Source of the DNA: Aliihoeflea sp. 2WW
Lineage (GTDB): Bacteria; Pseudomonadota; Alphaproteobacteria; Rhizobiales; Rhizobiaceae
Assembly: GCF_000497755.1 (NCBI RefSeq)
Contig: NZ_AYOD01000011.1
Span: 139,741-203,740 of the forward strand
Length of the DNA: 64,000 nucleotides
Reading direction: 5' to 3'
Shown here: in pieces, positions 36,955 through 45,539 of the stretch
Layout of the letters: each line of letters opens with the position of its first letter
Position numbering within the stretch: position 1 is the stretch's first letter
Notes under the pieces: model-generated
The model's input: the letters and a program-made list of their open reading frames with translations, nothing else
What the model was told of the DNA's origin: nothing
The model's database searches: none
Made by a program: the position numbers and the translations under genes

Positions 36955-38094
36955 TTGGCCGACCAAACCGCAATCCGTAAGCTAACGCTTACGAACTTCC
37001 GGAACTACGGCCAGTTGTCGCTGTCGCTCGAGCGCGGGCCCATCGTGCTGACCGGCGACAACGGCGCCGGCAAGACCAACCTCCTCGAAGCGATCTCCTT
37101 CCTCACTCCCGGCCGCGGCCTGCGCCGCGCCGCGCATGAGGAGATCGCGACCGCCTCGGCCACTGCCGGCTTTGCCATCAACGCAAAGGTCGAGGGGCCG
37201 TTCGGCAAGACGTCGATCGGCACCGGTACGCTTTCCGATCAGCCCGGCATGGTCGAGCCAGCTCGCCGCGTCCGCATCAACGGCGTGCCGGCGAAATCCG
37301 CCGACGACCTCCTCGAATGGCTGCGCATCATCTGGCTCGTTCCGTCGATGGACGCGCTTTTCAACGGCCCGGCCGGCGATCGCCGCCGCTTCCTCGACCG
37401 GCTGGTCCTCGCCATCGACCCGCAGCACGGCCGGCGCGCGCTCGACTACGAAAAGGCGATGCGCGGGCGCAACCGGCTCCTTGCCGAGGGCAGCCGCGAC
37501 GACCGCTGGTTCGACGCCATCGAAACGCAGATGGCCGAGACGGGCGTCGCCATCGCTTCGGCGCGCATGGAACTCGTCGGCCTCCTCGCCGGCATGGTCG
37601 AGAAGCTGCCCGATAACGGCCCGTTCCCTAAATCCGACATCGCCCTCGACGGTGTGATCGAGGCGTTGGTCGGCACCGCCCCCGCCGTCGACATCGAGAC
37701 GGCCTTCATCAAACGCCTCGCAGACAACCGCGCGCGCGACCGGGCGGCCGGGCGCACGCTCGAAGGTCCGCACCGCTCGGACTTGACCGTCACGCACCGG
37801 CCCAAAGCGATGCCCGCTGCGCTATGCTCGACCGGCGAGCAGAAGGCGCTTTTGACCGGCATCGTGCTCTCGCAGGCCCGCCTCGTCGCCGAGATGACCG
37901 GCGCGACGCCCGTCCTGCTGCTCGACGAGATCGCGGCCCATCTCGATCCCGGGCGACGCGCCGCGCTCTTTTCGATCCTCATCGACCTCGACTGCCAGGC
38001 CTTCCTGACCGGAACCGATGCGGCGCTGTTCTCCAGCCTCGAAGGCCGCGCGCAATTTCTCGACGTGAAGACCGGCACCGTCTCGCCGCGATGA
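36955..38094 (+). CDS. recF: DNA replication and repair protein RecF
   Basis: SMC-like ATPase that loads RecA at gaps with RecO and RecR. The 379-residue protein starts at TTG 36955; GGAG is only one base away, and no other start fits the family N-terminus L-T-L-T-N-F-R-N-Y. Walker A is G-D-N-G-A-G-K-T-N, the signature segment is L-C-S-T-G-E-Q-K-A-L-L, and Walker B is V-L-L-L-D-E-I-A-A-H. The poor ribosome site suggests low expression or coupling to dnaN. recR is also in this window. Confidence 0.94.
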   Translation: MADQTAIRKLTLTNFRNYGQLSLSLERGPIVLTGDNGAGKTNLLEAISFLTPGRGLRRAAHEEIATASATAGFAINAKVEGPFGKTSIGTGTLSDQPGMVEPARRVRINGVPAKSADDLLEWLRIIWLVPSMDALFNGPAGDRRRFLDRLVLAIDPQHGRRALDYEKAMRGRNRLLAEGSRDDRWFDAIETQMAETGVAIASARMELVGLLAGMVEKLPDNGPFPKSDIALDGVIEALVGTAPAVDIETAFIKRLADNRARDRAAGRTLEGPHRSDLTVTHRPKAMPAALCSTGEQKALLTGIVLSQARLVAEMTGATPVLLLDEIAAHLDPGRRAALFSILIDLDCQAFLTGTDAALFSSLEGRAQFLDVKTGTVSPR

Positions 38095-38125
38095 CAAATG
38101 ACGGCCGCGTGGCTAACATCGCGCC

Positions 38126-38890
38126 ATGAACAAGCCCCCTCCCCTATCCGACGACGAACTCGAACGCTACGCCCGCCATATCGTGCTGGCCGAGATCGGC
38201 GGCCCGGGCCAGCAGAAGCTGAAACGCGCGCGCGTCCTCGTCATCGGCGCGGGCGGGCTCGGCGCACCTGTCCTGCAATATCTTGCCGCCGCCGGCATCG
38301 GCACGCTCGGCATCGTCGATGACGACCATGTCTCGCTGTCAAACCTTCAACGCCAGGTGATCCACGCGACCGAGGCGGTCGGCACGGCCAAGGGGGAAAG
38401 CGCCGCCGACGCGATCGGTCGGCTCAATCCGAACGTGAATGTCGAGATTCTCGCCCTGCGCATCACGACAGAGAACGCCGCCAGCCTGCTCGCCGGCTAC
38501 GACATCGCGGTCGACGGCTCGGACAATTTCGACACGCGTTATGCGCTCGCCGATGCCTGCGCTGCAGCCAACATTCCGCTCGTCACCGGCGCGGTCGGCC
38601 GATTCGACGGGTCGGTCACGGTCCTGAAACCTTTCGAGGCGGGGCCGGACGGGCGGCAGAACCCGTCCTACCGCGATCTCTTTCCCGAGCCGCCACCGGC
38701 CGGCCTCGTTCCGTCCTGCGCGCAGGCCGGCGTCGTCGGCGCGCTGACGGGCGTCATCGGGACGCTGCAGGCGATGGAAGTGATCAAGCTCGTCACCGGC
38801 GCAGGCGAGCCGCTGGTTGGGCGGCTCCTCCTCTACGACGCGCTCGGCGCGCGTTTCGACGTCGTGAAATACCGCGCGGCTAGAGTTTAG
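38126..38890 (+). CDS. moeB: HesA/MoeB/ThiF family E1-like adenylyltransferase
   Basis: A 254-residue E1-like enzyme that would adenylate a ubiquitin-fold sulphur carrier (MoaD or ThiS). The nucleotide loop V-I-G-A-G-G-L-G-A-P and the D-D-D-H-V-S-L-S-N-L-Q-R-Q segment are intact, and a Cys at the catalytic position is present (P-S-C-A-Q-A-G-V-V-G). The zinc-binding CxxC pairs of E. coli MoeB are absent: the first is replaced by N-P-S-Y-R-D. No partner carrier gene is nearby, so MoeB versus ThiF cannot be decided. It lies 31 bases after recF. Confidence 0.8.
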   Translation: MNKPPPLSDDELERYARHIVLAEIGGPGQQKLKRARVLVIGAGGLGAPVLQYLAAAGIGTLGIVDDDHVSLSNLQRQVIHATEAVGTAKGESAADAIGRLNPNVNVEILALRITTENAASLLAGYDIAVDGSDNFDTRYALADACAAANIPLVTGAVGRFDGSVTVLKPFEAGPDGRQNPSYRDLFPEPPPAGLVPSCAQAGVVGALTGVIGTLQAMEVIKLVTGAGEPLVGRLLLYDALGARFDVVKYRAARV

Positions 38891-38893
38891 CCG

Positions 38894-38940
38894 CGCATCG
38901 GATTCTCCGAAAACCGGTTCCCACTTTTCGGTCCGATGCG
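38894..38940. repeat. Palindromic intergenic repeat between convergent genes
   Basis: A 47-base element has perfect 9-base outer arms (CGCATCGGA/TCCGATGCG) and inner arms CCGAAAA/TTTTCGG around AACCGGTT. This ACCGGTTCCCACTTTTCGG pattern is a familiar dispersed unit in rhizobial genomes. It fills the gap between two convergent stop codons, so it may also act as a transcription stop. Confidence 0.75.
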
Positions 38941-39942
38941 TCAGACCTTGAGCGGCAGCACCCGATCGGGCGGGCGGTGGCCGTCGAAATAGGTGCGGAT
39001 GTTGATGATCACCTTTTCGCCCATGTCGATCCGACCCTCGATCGTCGCCGAGCCCATATGCGGCAGGATGACGACGCGGCCCTTGGCGGCGAGTTTCAAC
39101 AGTTTCGGGCTGACCGCCGGTTCATGCTCGAAGACGTCGAGCCCGGCCCCGGCCAGCTTTCCGTCCTGCAGCATCCTGATCAGCGCATCCTCGTCGATGA
39201 TGTCGCCGCGCGCGGTGTTGACGACATAGGCCGAGGGCTGCAGCAGCGCGAGGCGACGGGCGGAGAGGAGATGGAACGTAGCGGGGGTCGACGGGCAGTT
39301 GACCGAGATGATGTCCATGCGGGCCAGCATCTGGTCGAGGCTTTCCCAATAGGTCGCCTCCAGATCGTCCTCGATCTTCGGCGCGACGCGCTTGCGGTTA
39401 TGGTAGTGGATCGACAGGCCGAACGCCTTGGCGCGGCGCGCGACCGCGGTTCCGATGCGACCCATGCCGACGATGCCGAGACGCTTCCCCCAGATGCGGT
39501 GCCCGAGCATCCAGGTCGGCGACCAGCCCGGCCATTTGCCGTCCTCGCTCAAGACATCCGCGCCCTCGACGAGCCGGCGTGGCACGGCAAGCATCAGCGC
39601 CATGGTCATGTCCGCCGTGTCCTCGTTGAGGACGTTCGGCGTGTTGGTGACGGTGATGCCCTTCTTGGCGGCGCTCGCGACGTCGATATTGTCGACGCCG
39701 TTGCCGTAATTGGCGATCAGCTTCAGATTGGGGCCGGCCTGCTCGATCAGCGCCGCGTCGATCCGGTCGGTAACGGTGGGAACCAGCACGTCGGCCTCGC
39801 GCATCGCCGCCACGAGCTGGGGCTGCGCCATCGGCCGGTCGTCGACGTTCAAGCGCGCGTCGAAAAGCTCGCGCATCCGCGTTTCGACCTGATCGGGGAG
39901 CTTGCGGGTAATGACGACCAGGGGCTTCTTGCGGCCTGCCAT
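38941..39942 (-). CDS. D-2-hydroxyacid dehydrogenase (glyoxylate/hydroxypyruvate reductase type)
   Basis: A 333-residue NAD(P)-dependent enzyme. The Rossmann motif is G-I-V-G-M-G-R-I-G-T-A, the catalytic Arg is in V-V-N-T-A-R-G-D-I-I, the Glu is in D-V-F-E-H-E-P, and the His is in L-P-H-M-G-S-A-T. It is closest in layout to GyaR-type glyoxylate reductases. The conserved G-N-G-V-D-N-I-D segment is present. It is leftward, ending against the repeat at 38940, and appears to stand alone. The natural substrate among glyoxylate, hydroxypyruvate and related acids is not decidable from sequence. Confidence 0.88.
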   Translation of the reverse strand: MAGRKKPLVVITRKLPDQVETRMRELFDARLNVDDRPMAQPQLVAAMREADVLVPTVTDRIDAALIEQAGPNLKLIANYGNGVDNIDVASAAKKGITVTNTPNVLNEDTADMTMALMLAVPRRLVEGADVLSEDGKWPGWSPTWMLGHRIWGKRLGIVGMGRIGTAVARRAKAFGLSIHYHNRKRVAPKIEDDLEATYWESLDQMLARMDIISVNCPSTPATFHLLSARRLALLQPSAYVVNTARGDIIDEDALIRMLQDGKLAGAGLDVFEHEPAVSPKLLKLAAKGRVVILPHMGSATIEGRIDMGEKVIINIRTYFDGHRPPDRVLPLKV

Positions 39943-40060
39943 GGGTTCCTCGAATCCTGACGCGTTGAGACCTCTTTAACCAAGAACGCCGATAGTTCAA
40001 ACCGGAATCACCCGCATTTCCTGGCGCGGCGCCGTCCGCCACGGTGGCGCTGGAGATGAT

Positions 40061-40660
40061 ATGTCAGAAAGGCCCGTTTCGACCATGCAGGACCACATCC
40101 CCTCTTCCTCGCGCCCGCGCCGCCTTGCCCTGGCGGGCCTCGCGGTTCTGCTGGCGTTCGGCGGCCTGGGGCTTGGAGGGCTCGCACCGGGGGCGACGGC
40201 CAGCGCCCAGGAAGTCGGACCGAGCGGTCTGCCGCTTCCGCGCTTCGTCAGCCTGCGCGCCAACCGCGTCAACCTTCGCGTCGGCCCCGGCACGAATTAC
40301 GCCGTCGAGTGGATGTATCTGAAGTCGGGCCTGCCGATGGAGATCATCCAGGAATACGACAATTGGCGCCGTGTGCGGGATGCCGAGGGCGCGGAGGGGT
40401 GGATCAACCAGTCGCTTCTTTCGGGAAGCCGCACCGCCGTCGTCGCCCCGTGGCACAAGGGCAAGGACGACGTCCAGATCAACCTCTACGGCGAAGCAAA
40501 CCGCGCCGCCGCGATCCGGGCCTATATCGAGCCAGGCGTCGTCGGGTCGATCCGGGCCTGCAATGGCGAATGGTGCGAGATGGAGTTTGCCGGCAACCGC
40601 GGCTGGATCGAGCAGGCGCAGGTCTGGGGCGCCTATCCGGGCGAAACCTATACCAACTGA
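40061..40660 (+). CDS. SH3 domain exported protein
   Basis: A 199-residue protein with a signal peptide: basic n-region, then a hydrophobic stretch (LALAGLAVLLAFGGLGLGGL) ending A-S-A-Q. The mature part holds two bacterial SH3-like domains: the first (about 62-120) has A-N-R-V-N-L-R-V-G-P-G-T-N-Y, and the second has Q-I-N-L-Y-G-E-A-N-R and G-S-I-R-A-C-N-G-E-W-C-E-M. Such proteins sit in the periplasm and often bind peptidoglycan. GGAG lies five bases before the start. It converges on irr with a 14-base gap. No enzyme domain is seen. Confidence 0.86.
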   Translation: MSERPVSTMQDHIPSSSRPRRLALAGLAVLLAFGGLGLGGLAPGATASAQEVGPSGLPLPRFVSLRANRVNLRVGPGTNYAVEWMYLKSGLPMEIIQEYDNWRRVRDAEGAEGWINQSLLSGSRTAVVAPWHKGKDDVQINLYGEANRAAAIRAYIEPGVVGSIRACNGEWCEMEFAGNRGWIEQAQVWGAYPGETYTN

Positions 40661-40674
40661 CGGATCAGATCGGG

Positions 40675-41103
40675 TCAGCCGCGCTTCGGGCGCAGGCGAA
40701 TGACGATATCGACATTCGCGATTTCCATGCCTTCCGGCGGTTCGGGCAGGTTGGTGACGGTCACCGGTCCATGCTCGATATCCATCACCCGGTTCTCGCC
40801 TTCGACGAAGAAGTGATGGTGGTCGGAGGTGTTGGTGTCGAAATAGGTGCGCGCACCCTCGACGGCCAGAATGCGCAGCAATCCCGCCTCGGTGAACTGG
40901 TGCAGCGTGTTGTAGACGGTCGCCAGCGAAACGGCGACGCCGGCGCCCTGCGCCTCCTCGTGCAGTTCCTCGGCCGACAGGTGACGGTCGCCCTGCGCGA
41001 AAAGAAGATCGGCAAGCGCGATGCGCTGGCGCGTGGGCCGAAGCCCTGCACGCCTGACGCGCGTCTCGATCTGTGCTGCGGAGGTCTCGCTGCCTGAGGC
41101 CAT
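40675..41103 (-). CDS. irr: Fur-family iron response regulator Irr
   Basis: Haem-dependent global iron regulator of rhizobia. The 143-residue protein has the winged-helix N-terminal domain (R-P-T-R-Q-R-I-A-L-A-D-L-L-F and S-L-A-T-V-Y-N-T-L-H-Q-F) and a dimerisation domain with the His-rich D-H-H-H-F-F-V-E metal/haem site. The N-terminal haem regulatory Cys-Pro motif of Bradyrhizobium Irr is absent, as in most other rhizobia. ATG 41103 has GAGAGA before it; an upstream ATG at 41127 has no clear ribosome site. It is divergent from fabA, the conserved order in this group. Confidence 0.92.
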   Translation of the reverse strand: MASGSETSAAQIETRVRRAGLRPTRQRIALADLLFAQGDRHLSAEELHEEAQGAGVAVSLATVYNTLHQFTEAGLLRILAVEGARTYFDTNTSDHHHFFVEGENRVMDIEHGPVTVTNLPEPPEGMEIANVDIVIRLRPKRG

Positions 41104-41327
41104 TCTCTCGCCGGTAAACTCGTTCATACAAACCGTGTTGCTGCCGAACTTTCCGGGCAGCGTTGTCAAGAAGATATATTCGGTAAGCCGACCGCGATCA
41201 ATAGCGGCGCATTGACCGGCGCGGACGGGCGCGTTAAGCGCGAAGCGCGGTTTCCTCGGGCAAACCGACTATGCTAGGGACTTTCTCAAACGGTCGTGAA
41301 GCGACCGTGCCAACGGGACGGAGCGAT

Positions 41328-41843
41328 ATGGCTGACCAGAAATCGAGCTACGGTTACGAGGATCTTCTCGCTTGCGCCGAGGGCAAACTTTTCGGTCCCG
41401 GAAACGCCCAGCTCCCCGCTCCCCCGATGCTGATGTTCGACCGCATCACGCAGATCAGCGAGACGGGCGGCGAATTCGACAAGGGCTTCGTGCGCGCCGA
41501 ACTCGACATCAAGCCCGACCTCTGGTTCTTCCCCTGCCACTTCCCCGGCAACCCGATCATGCCCGGCTGCCTCGGTCTCGACGCCATGTGGCAGTTGACC
41601 GGCTTCTTCCTCGGCTGGCTCGGCGAAGAGGGCAAGGGCATGGCCCTTTCGACCGGCGAGGTGAAGTTCAAGGGCATGGTGACGCCATCGGTGAAAAAGG
41701 TCGAATACGGCGTCGACTTCAAGCGCGTCATGCGCGGCCGTCTCGTTCTCGGCATCGCCGACGGCTGGCTGAAGGCCGATGGCGAACAGATATACAAGGC
41801 GACCGACCTCAAGGTCGGCCTGTCTAAGCAGGAAGCCGCGTAA
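41328..41843 (+). CDS. fabA: 3-hydroxydecanoyl-ACP dehydratase/isomerase
   Basis: Makes trans-2- and cis-3-decenoyl-ACP, the entry to anaerobic unsaturated fatty acids. The 171-residue protein has the catalytic His in [10 protein letters not shown] and the partner Asp in C-L-G-L-D-A-M-W-Q. The start at 41328 follows GGAG and gives the family length. A perfect 7-bp hairpin (41290-41308, ACGGTCG/CGACCGT) lies in the leader, 19 bases before the ATG. fabB and fabI follow in an operon (53- and 4-base gaps). Confidence 0.96.
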   Translation: MADQKSSYGYEDLLACAEGKLFGPGNAQLPAPPMLMFDRITQISETGGEFDKGFVRAELDIKPDLWFFPCHFPGNPIMPGCLGLDAMWQLTGFFLGWLGEEGKGMALSTGEVKFKGMVTPSVKKVEYGVDFKRVMRGRLVLGIADGWLKADGEQIYKATDLKVGLSKQEAA

Positions 41844-41896
41844 GGCATCCCGACACAATCGCGGACATTCGTGCCCGCCATCAAATGGAGCGCCAT

Positions 41897-43117
41897 ATGA
41901 GACGCGTCGTCATCACGGGTTTGGGGATCGTGTCCTCGATCGGAAGCAATGCCGAGGAGGTGACGGCCTCGCTGCGCGACGCGCGCTCCGGCATCTCCTT
42001 CTCCGACGAGTTCGCCGAGCACGGCTTCAAGTGCCAGGTCTGGGGCAAGCCCGATCTCGACCCCACCGAGGTCGTCGACCGTCGCGCCATGCGCTTTCTG
42101 TCCAAGGGCGGCGCGTGGAACCATGTCGCCATGGAACAGGCGATCACTGACGCGGGCCTCGGCGAAGCCGAGATCACCAACGAGCGCACCGGCATCATCA
42201 TGGGCTCGGGCGGTCCGTCCACCCGGCAGATCGTCGAAGCCGCCGACATCACCCGCGAGAAGGGCAGCCCCAAGCGCATCGGGCCGTTCGCGGTGCCAAA
42301 GGCGATGTCGTCGACCGCATCGGCCACGCTTGCCACCTGGTTCAAGATTCACGGCGTCAACTATTCGATCTCGTCGGCCTGCTCGACCTCGGCACACTGC
42401 ATCGGCAATGCCTACGAACTGATCCAGTTCGGCAAGCAGGACCGCATCTTCGCCGGCGGCCACGAGGATCTCGACTGGACCATGTCGAACCTCTTCGACG
42501 CCATGGGCGCCATGTCGTCGAAGTACAACGACCGCGGCGAAGTCGCCTCCCGTGCCTATGATGAAGGCCGCGACGGCTTCGTCATCGCCGGCGGCGCCGG
42601 CGTCCTCGTCCTTGAGGACCTCGAGACGGCCAAGGCGCGCGGCGCGAAAATCTATGCGGAAGTCGTCGGCTACGGCGCGACGTCGGACGGCCACGACATG
42701 GTCGCCCCCTCGGGCGAAGGCGCGGTGCGCTGCATGCGCCAGGCGCTCGCCAACGTGAAGGGCGACGTCGACTACATCAACACCCACGGCACCTCGACGC
42801 CTGTTGGCGACTCCAAGGAAATGGGGGCAATCCGCGAGGTATTCGGCGACAATATCCCGCATATCCAGTCAACCAAGTCGCTGACCGGCCATTCGCTCGG
42901 CGCGGCGGGCGTCCAGGAATCGATCTATTCGCTCCTGATGATGCAGGCCGGCTTCATCGGCGAGAGCGCCCATATCGAAAACCTCGACCCCGAATTCGAG
43001 GGCATGCCCGTCGTGCGCAAGCGCATCGACGACGCCAAGTTCGACATCGCGCTCTCCAACTCGTTCGGCTTCGGCGGCACCAATGCGACGCTGGTCTTCC
43101 AGCGTTACCAGGGCTGA
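41897..43117 (+). CDS. fabB: 3-oxoacyl-ACP synthase I
   Basis: Condensing enzyme that elongates unsaturated acyl-ACPs. The 406-residue protein has the Cys-His-His triad: Cys in S-S-A-C-S-T-S-A-H, His in N-T-H-G-T-S-T-P, and His in [10 protein letters not shown]. The closing G-F-G-G-T-N-A-T motif is intact. The start at 41897 is chosen over 41885 because GGAG is seven bases upstream. The fabA-fabB pairing confirms FabB over FabF. Confidence 0.96.
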   Translation: MRRVVITGLGIVSSIGSNAEEVTASLRDARSGISFSDEFAEHGFKCQVWGKPDLDPTEVVDRRAMRFLSKGGAWNHVAMEQAITDAGLGEAEITNERTGIIMGSGGPSTRQIVEAADITREKGSPKRIGPFAVPKAMSSTASATLATWFKIHGVNYSISSACSTSAHCIGNAYELIQFGKQDRIFAGGHEDLDWTMSNLFDAMGAMSSKYNDRGEVASRAYDEGRDGFVIAGGAGVLVLEDLETAKARGAKIYAEVVGYGATSDGHDMVAPSGEGAVRCMRQALANVKGDVDYINTHGTSTPVGDSKEMGAIREVFGDNIPHIQSTKSLTGHSLGAAGVQESIYSLLMMQAGFIGESAHIENLDPEFEGMPVVRKRIDDAKFDIALSNSFGFGGTNATLVFQRYQG

Positions 43118-43121
43118 TCCG

Positions 43122-43943
43122 ATGGATGGTTTGATGAAGGGCAAGCGCGGCCTCGTCATGGGCGTCGCGAACGATCATTCGATCGCCTGGGGCATCGCCA
43201 AGCAACTCGCCGAACACGGCGCCGAACTCGCCTTCACCTACCAAGGCGAAGCGTTCGGCCGCCGGGTGAAGCCTCTCGCCGAAAAGGTCGGCGCGAAGCT
43301 CGTCCTACCCTGCGACGTCGAGGATTCCGCCTCGATCGACGGCGTTTTCGATGCGCTGAAGGCCGAATGGGGCACCATCGATTTCGTCGTCCACGCCATC
43401 GGTTTTTCCGACAAGAACGAGTTGAAGGGCCTCTACGCGAACACCACGAAGGACAACTTCACCCGCACGATGGTGATCTCGTGCTACTCCTTCACGGAAA
43501 TCGCCCGCAAGGCTGCCGAGATGATGAATCCCGGCGGATCGATGCTCACGCTCACCTATGCCGGCTCGGTCCGCGTCATGCCCAACTACAACGTCATGGG
43601 CGTCGCCAAGGCCGCGCTCGAGGCGTCGGTGCGGTATCTGGCCGACGACTACGGACCGCGCGACATCCGCGTCAACGCGATCTCGGCCGGCCCCGTGCGC
43701 ACGCTCGCCGGTGCGGGCATTTCGGATGCGCGGCTGATGTTCTCGTTCCAGAGCCGCAACTCGCCGCTGCGCCGCACGGTCACGATCGACGAGGTCGGCG
43801 GCTCGGCCCTCTATCTCCTGTCCGGCCTGTCCTCGGGCGTGACGGGCGAGATCCACTATGTGGATTCGGGCTACCATATCACGTCGATGCCGCAGCTCGA
43901 CGAGCTGAAGTCGACCGACAGGATCGTTGGTGAAGGCGCGTAA
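43122..43943 (+). CDS. fabI: Enoyl-ACP reductase (NADH)
   Basis: Last reductive step of fatty-acid elongation. The 273-residue short-chain dehydrogenase has the FabI-type cofactor motif G-V-A-N-D-H-S-I-A-W-G-I-A. The active-site Tyr-x6-Lys pair lies in N-Y-N-V-M-G-V-A-K, where Tyr is followed six residues later by Lys, and the S-A-G-P-V-R-T-L-A-G region is present. The start at 43122 matches the usual N-terminus M-x-G-L-M-x-G-K-R-G. It is the third gene of the fab operon, four bases after fabB. Confidence 0.95.
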   Translation: MDGLMKGKRGLVMGVANDHSIAWGIAKQLAEHGAELAFTYQGEAFGRRVKPLAEKVGAKLVLPCDVEDSASIDGVFDALKAEWGTIDFVVHAIGFSDKNELKGLYANTTKDNFTRTMVISCYSFTEIARKAAEMMNPGGSMLTLTYAGSVRVMPNYNVMGVAKAALEASVRYLADDYGPRDIRVNAISAGPVRTLAGAGISDARLMFSFQSRNSPLRRTVTIDEVGGSALYLLSGLSSGVTGEIHYVDSGYHITSMPQLDELKSTDRIVGEGA

Positions 43944-44015
43944 ATCCCGTTCAAGGTTGCAAAATATATCTTAAGGAGTCGGCGGTAATACATCTGTGAA
44001 ACAGGGTGTTACCGC

Positions 44016-45539
44016 ATGACGTCTCGAAATCCGATCCGGACGAAGGGCTTCCGGCTGCTGACGATCGCAGCCTGCACGCTCGGCAGTTTCGTGATCGGAC
44101 TGGCCGCCGCCCGCTACGGCATGGGCGGCGTCGGCGGCATCCCGGCCGAGATCGTCGGCCTCAGCATGGCCGCGCTCTGCGCCTTCGCGGCGGCAAGTTC
44201 GGCGGCTTCCTTCTTCGCCGGCGTCGATGAATCCGTCCAGTATGTCTACCACGAAACGCAGCACGACAAGCTGACCGGCCTGCCCGGCCGCCAGGCGATG
44301 ATGTCGAAGATTCGCGAGGCGGCGGACCGCACGCGATCGACCGGTTCGCCCGTCTTTCTGATCGACATCGACATCAACCGCTTCAAGTCGATCAACGACG
44401 CGATCGGCTATTCCAACGGCGACGAACTGGTCCGCGCCTTTGCCGATCGGCTGCGCCAGGTGGTGCCGGTCGGCACGGCGGTCGGCCGGATCGGCGCCGG
44501 CGAGTTCGCCCTCCTCTATCAGGATGAAGGCGGGGCCGAGCGGGTCGACCTCTTCGTCGAACGCCTGCTCGATCTGATGACCAAGCCCTACCGGCTGACC
44601 ACGCACCTTCAGTCGATCAATCTGTCGATCGGCATCGTCTCTCTGCCCAAGGACGGTTTCGAGCCGACGCGCCTGTTGCGCCTGTCAAACCTCGCGCTGC
44701 AACACGCCCGCGGCTCCGGCGTCGGCGGCTGGGCGGTGTTTCATCGGGAAATGGGCGAGGTCGCCGATTATCGCCAGTGGATCGAGGCCGAACTCAACGG
44801 CGCGTTCGAGCGCGGCGAATTTTCCCTGCACTACCAGCCGCAGCACGATCTTTCGAGCGGGCGCATCGTGGGCTACGAGGCCCTGATGCGCTGGACCCAT
44901 CCTGCGCGCGGGATGATCCCGCCGGCCGAGTTCATCCCGATCGCCGAAGAGACGGGCATAATCGCGCCGATCGGGGCGTGGGCGCTTCGCCAGGCCTGCC
45001 TCGACGCGCGCCGCCTGCCGCAGGATTGCTTCGTGGCGGTCAACATCTCGGCGGTCCAGTTCATGACTCGCGACTTCATCGCGCAGGTTGCAGCCGTCGT
45101 GGCGGAGACGGGGATCGATCCCTCCCGCCTGGAAATCGAAATCACCGAAACGGCGATGATGCAGGACCGCGACCGCGCCGCCGCGATCCTGAAGGATCTG
45201 ACGGCGATGGGACTGACGGTCGCCGTCGACGATTTCGGCACCGGCTATTCCAATCTGAGCTATCTGATCGATTTCTCGTTCCACAAGCTGAAGATCGACC
45301 AGTCCTTCATCCAGCGACTGGAAACCGATGCGAGCACCGGCGCGGTCGTCTCGACCATTGTCGGCCTGTCGCGCGCGCTCGGCGTCCATACGATCGCCGA
45401 GGGCGTCGAGACCGAGCATCAGGCGACGCTTCTGCGCGCCGCGGGCTGCCATATCGTCCAGGGCTATTATTACGGCCGGCCGGCACCGCTGTCCGTCGCC
45501 GCGGTCGAGCAGAAGCCGTTCCTGCGCGCGGTGAGCTGA
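44016..45539 (+). CDS. Membrane GGDEF/EAL protein, probable cyclic-di-GMP phosphodiesterase
   Basis: A 507-residue protein with two N-terminal membrane helices (about 12-32 and 44-68), a GGDEF domain (about 80-245) and an EAL domain (about 255-500). The GGDEF signature is degenerate (GAGEF at 160-164), so cyclase activity is unlikely. The EAL domain is intact: E-A-L at 288-290, E-I-T-E-T-A near 375, D-D-F-G-T-G-Y-S-N-L at 405-414, K-I-D-Q-S-F and A-E-G-V-E-T. It probably lowers cyclic-di-GMP, with the GGDEF part perhaps sensing GTP. It follows fabI by 72 bases and converges on rsmC with no gap. Confidence 0.88.
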   Translation: MTSRNPIRTKGFRLLTIAACTLGSFVIGLAAARYGMGGVGGIPAEIVGLSMAALCAFAAASSAASFFAGVDESVQYVYHETQHDKLTGLPGRQAMMSKIREAADRTRSTGSPVFLIDIDINRFKSINDAIGYSNGDELVRAFADRLRQVVPVGTAVGRIGAGEFALLYQDEGGAERVDLFVERLLDLMTKPYRLTTHLQSINLSIGIVSLPKDGFEPTRLLRLSNLALQHARGSGVGGWAVFHREMGEVADYRQWIEAELNGAFERGEFSLHYQPQHDLSSGRIVGYEALMRWTHPARGMIPPAEFIPIAEETGIIAPIGAWALRQACLDARRLPQDCFVAVNISAVQFMTRDFIAQVAAVVAETGIDPSRLEIEITETAMMQDRDRAAAILKDLTAMGLTVAVDDFGTGYSNLSYLIDFSFHKLKIDQSFIQRLETDASTGAVVSTIVGLSRALGVHTIAEGVETEHQATLLRAAGCHIVQGYYYGRPAPLSVAAVEQKPFLRAVS

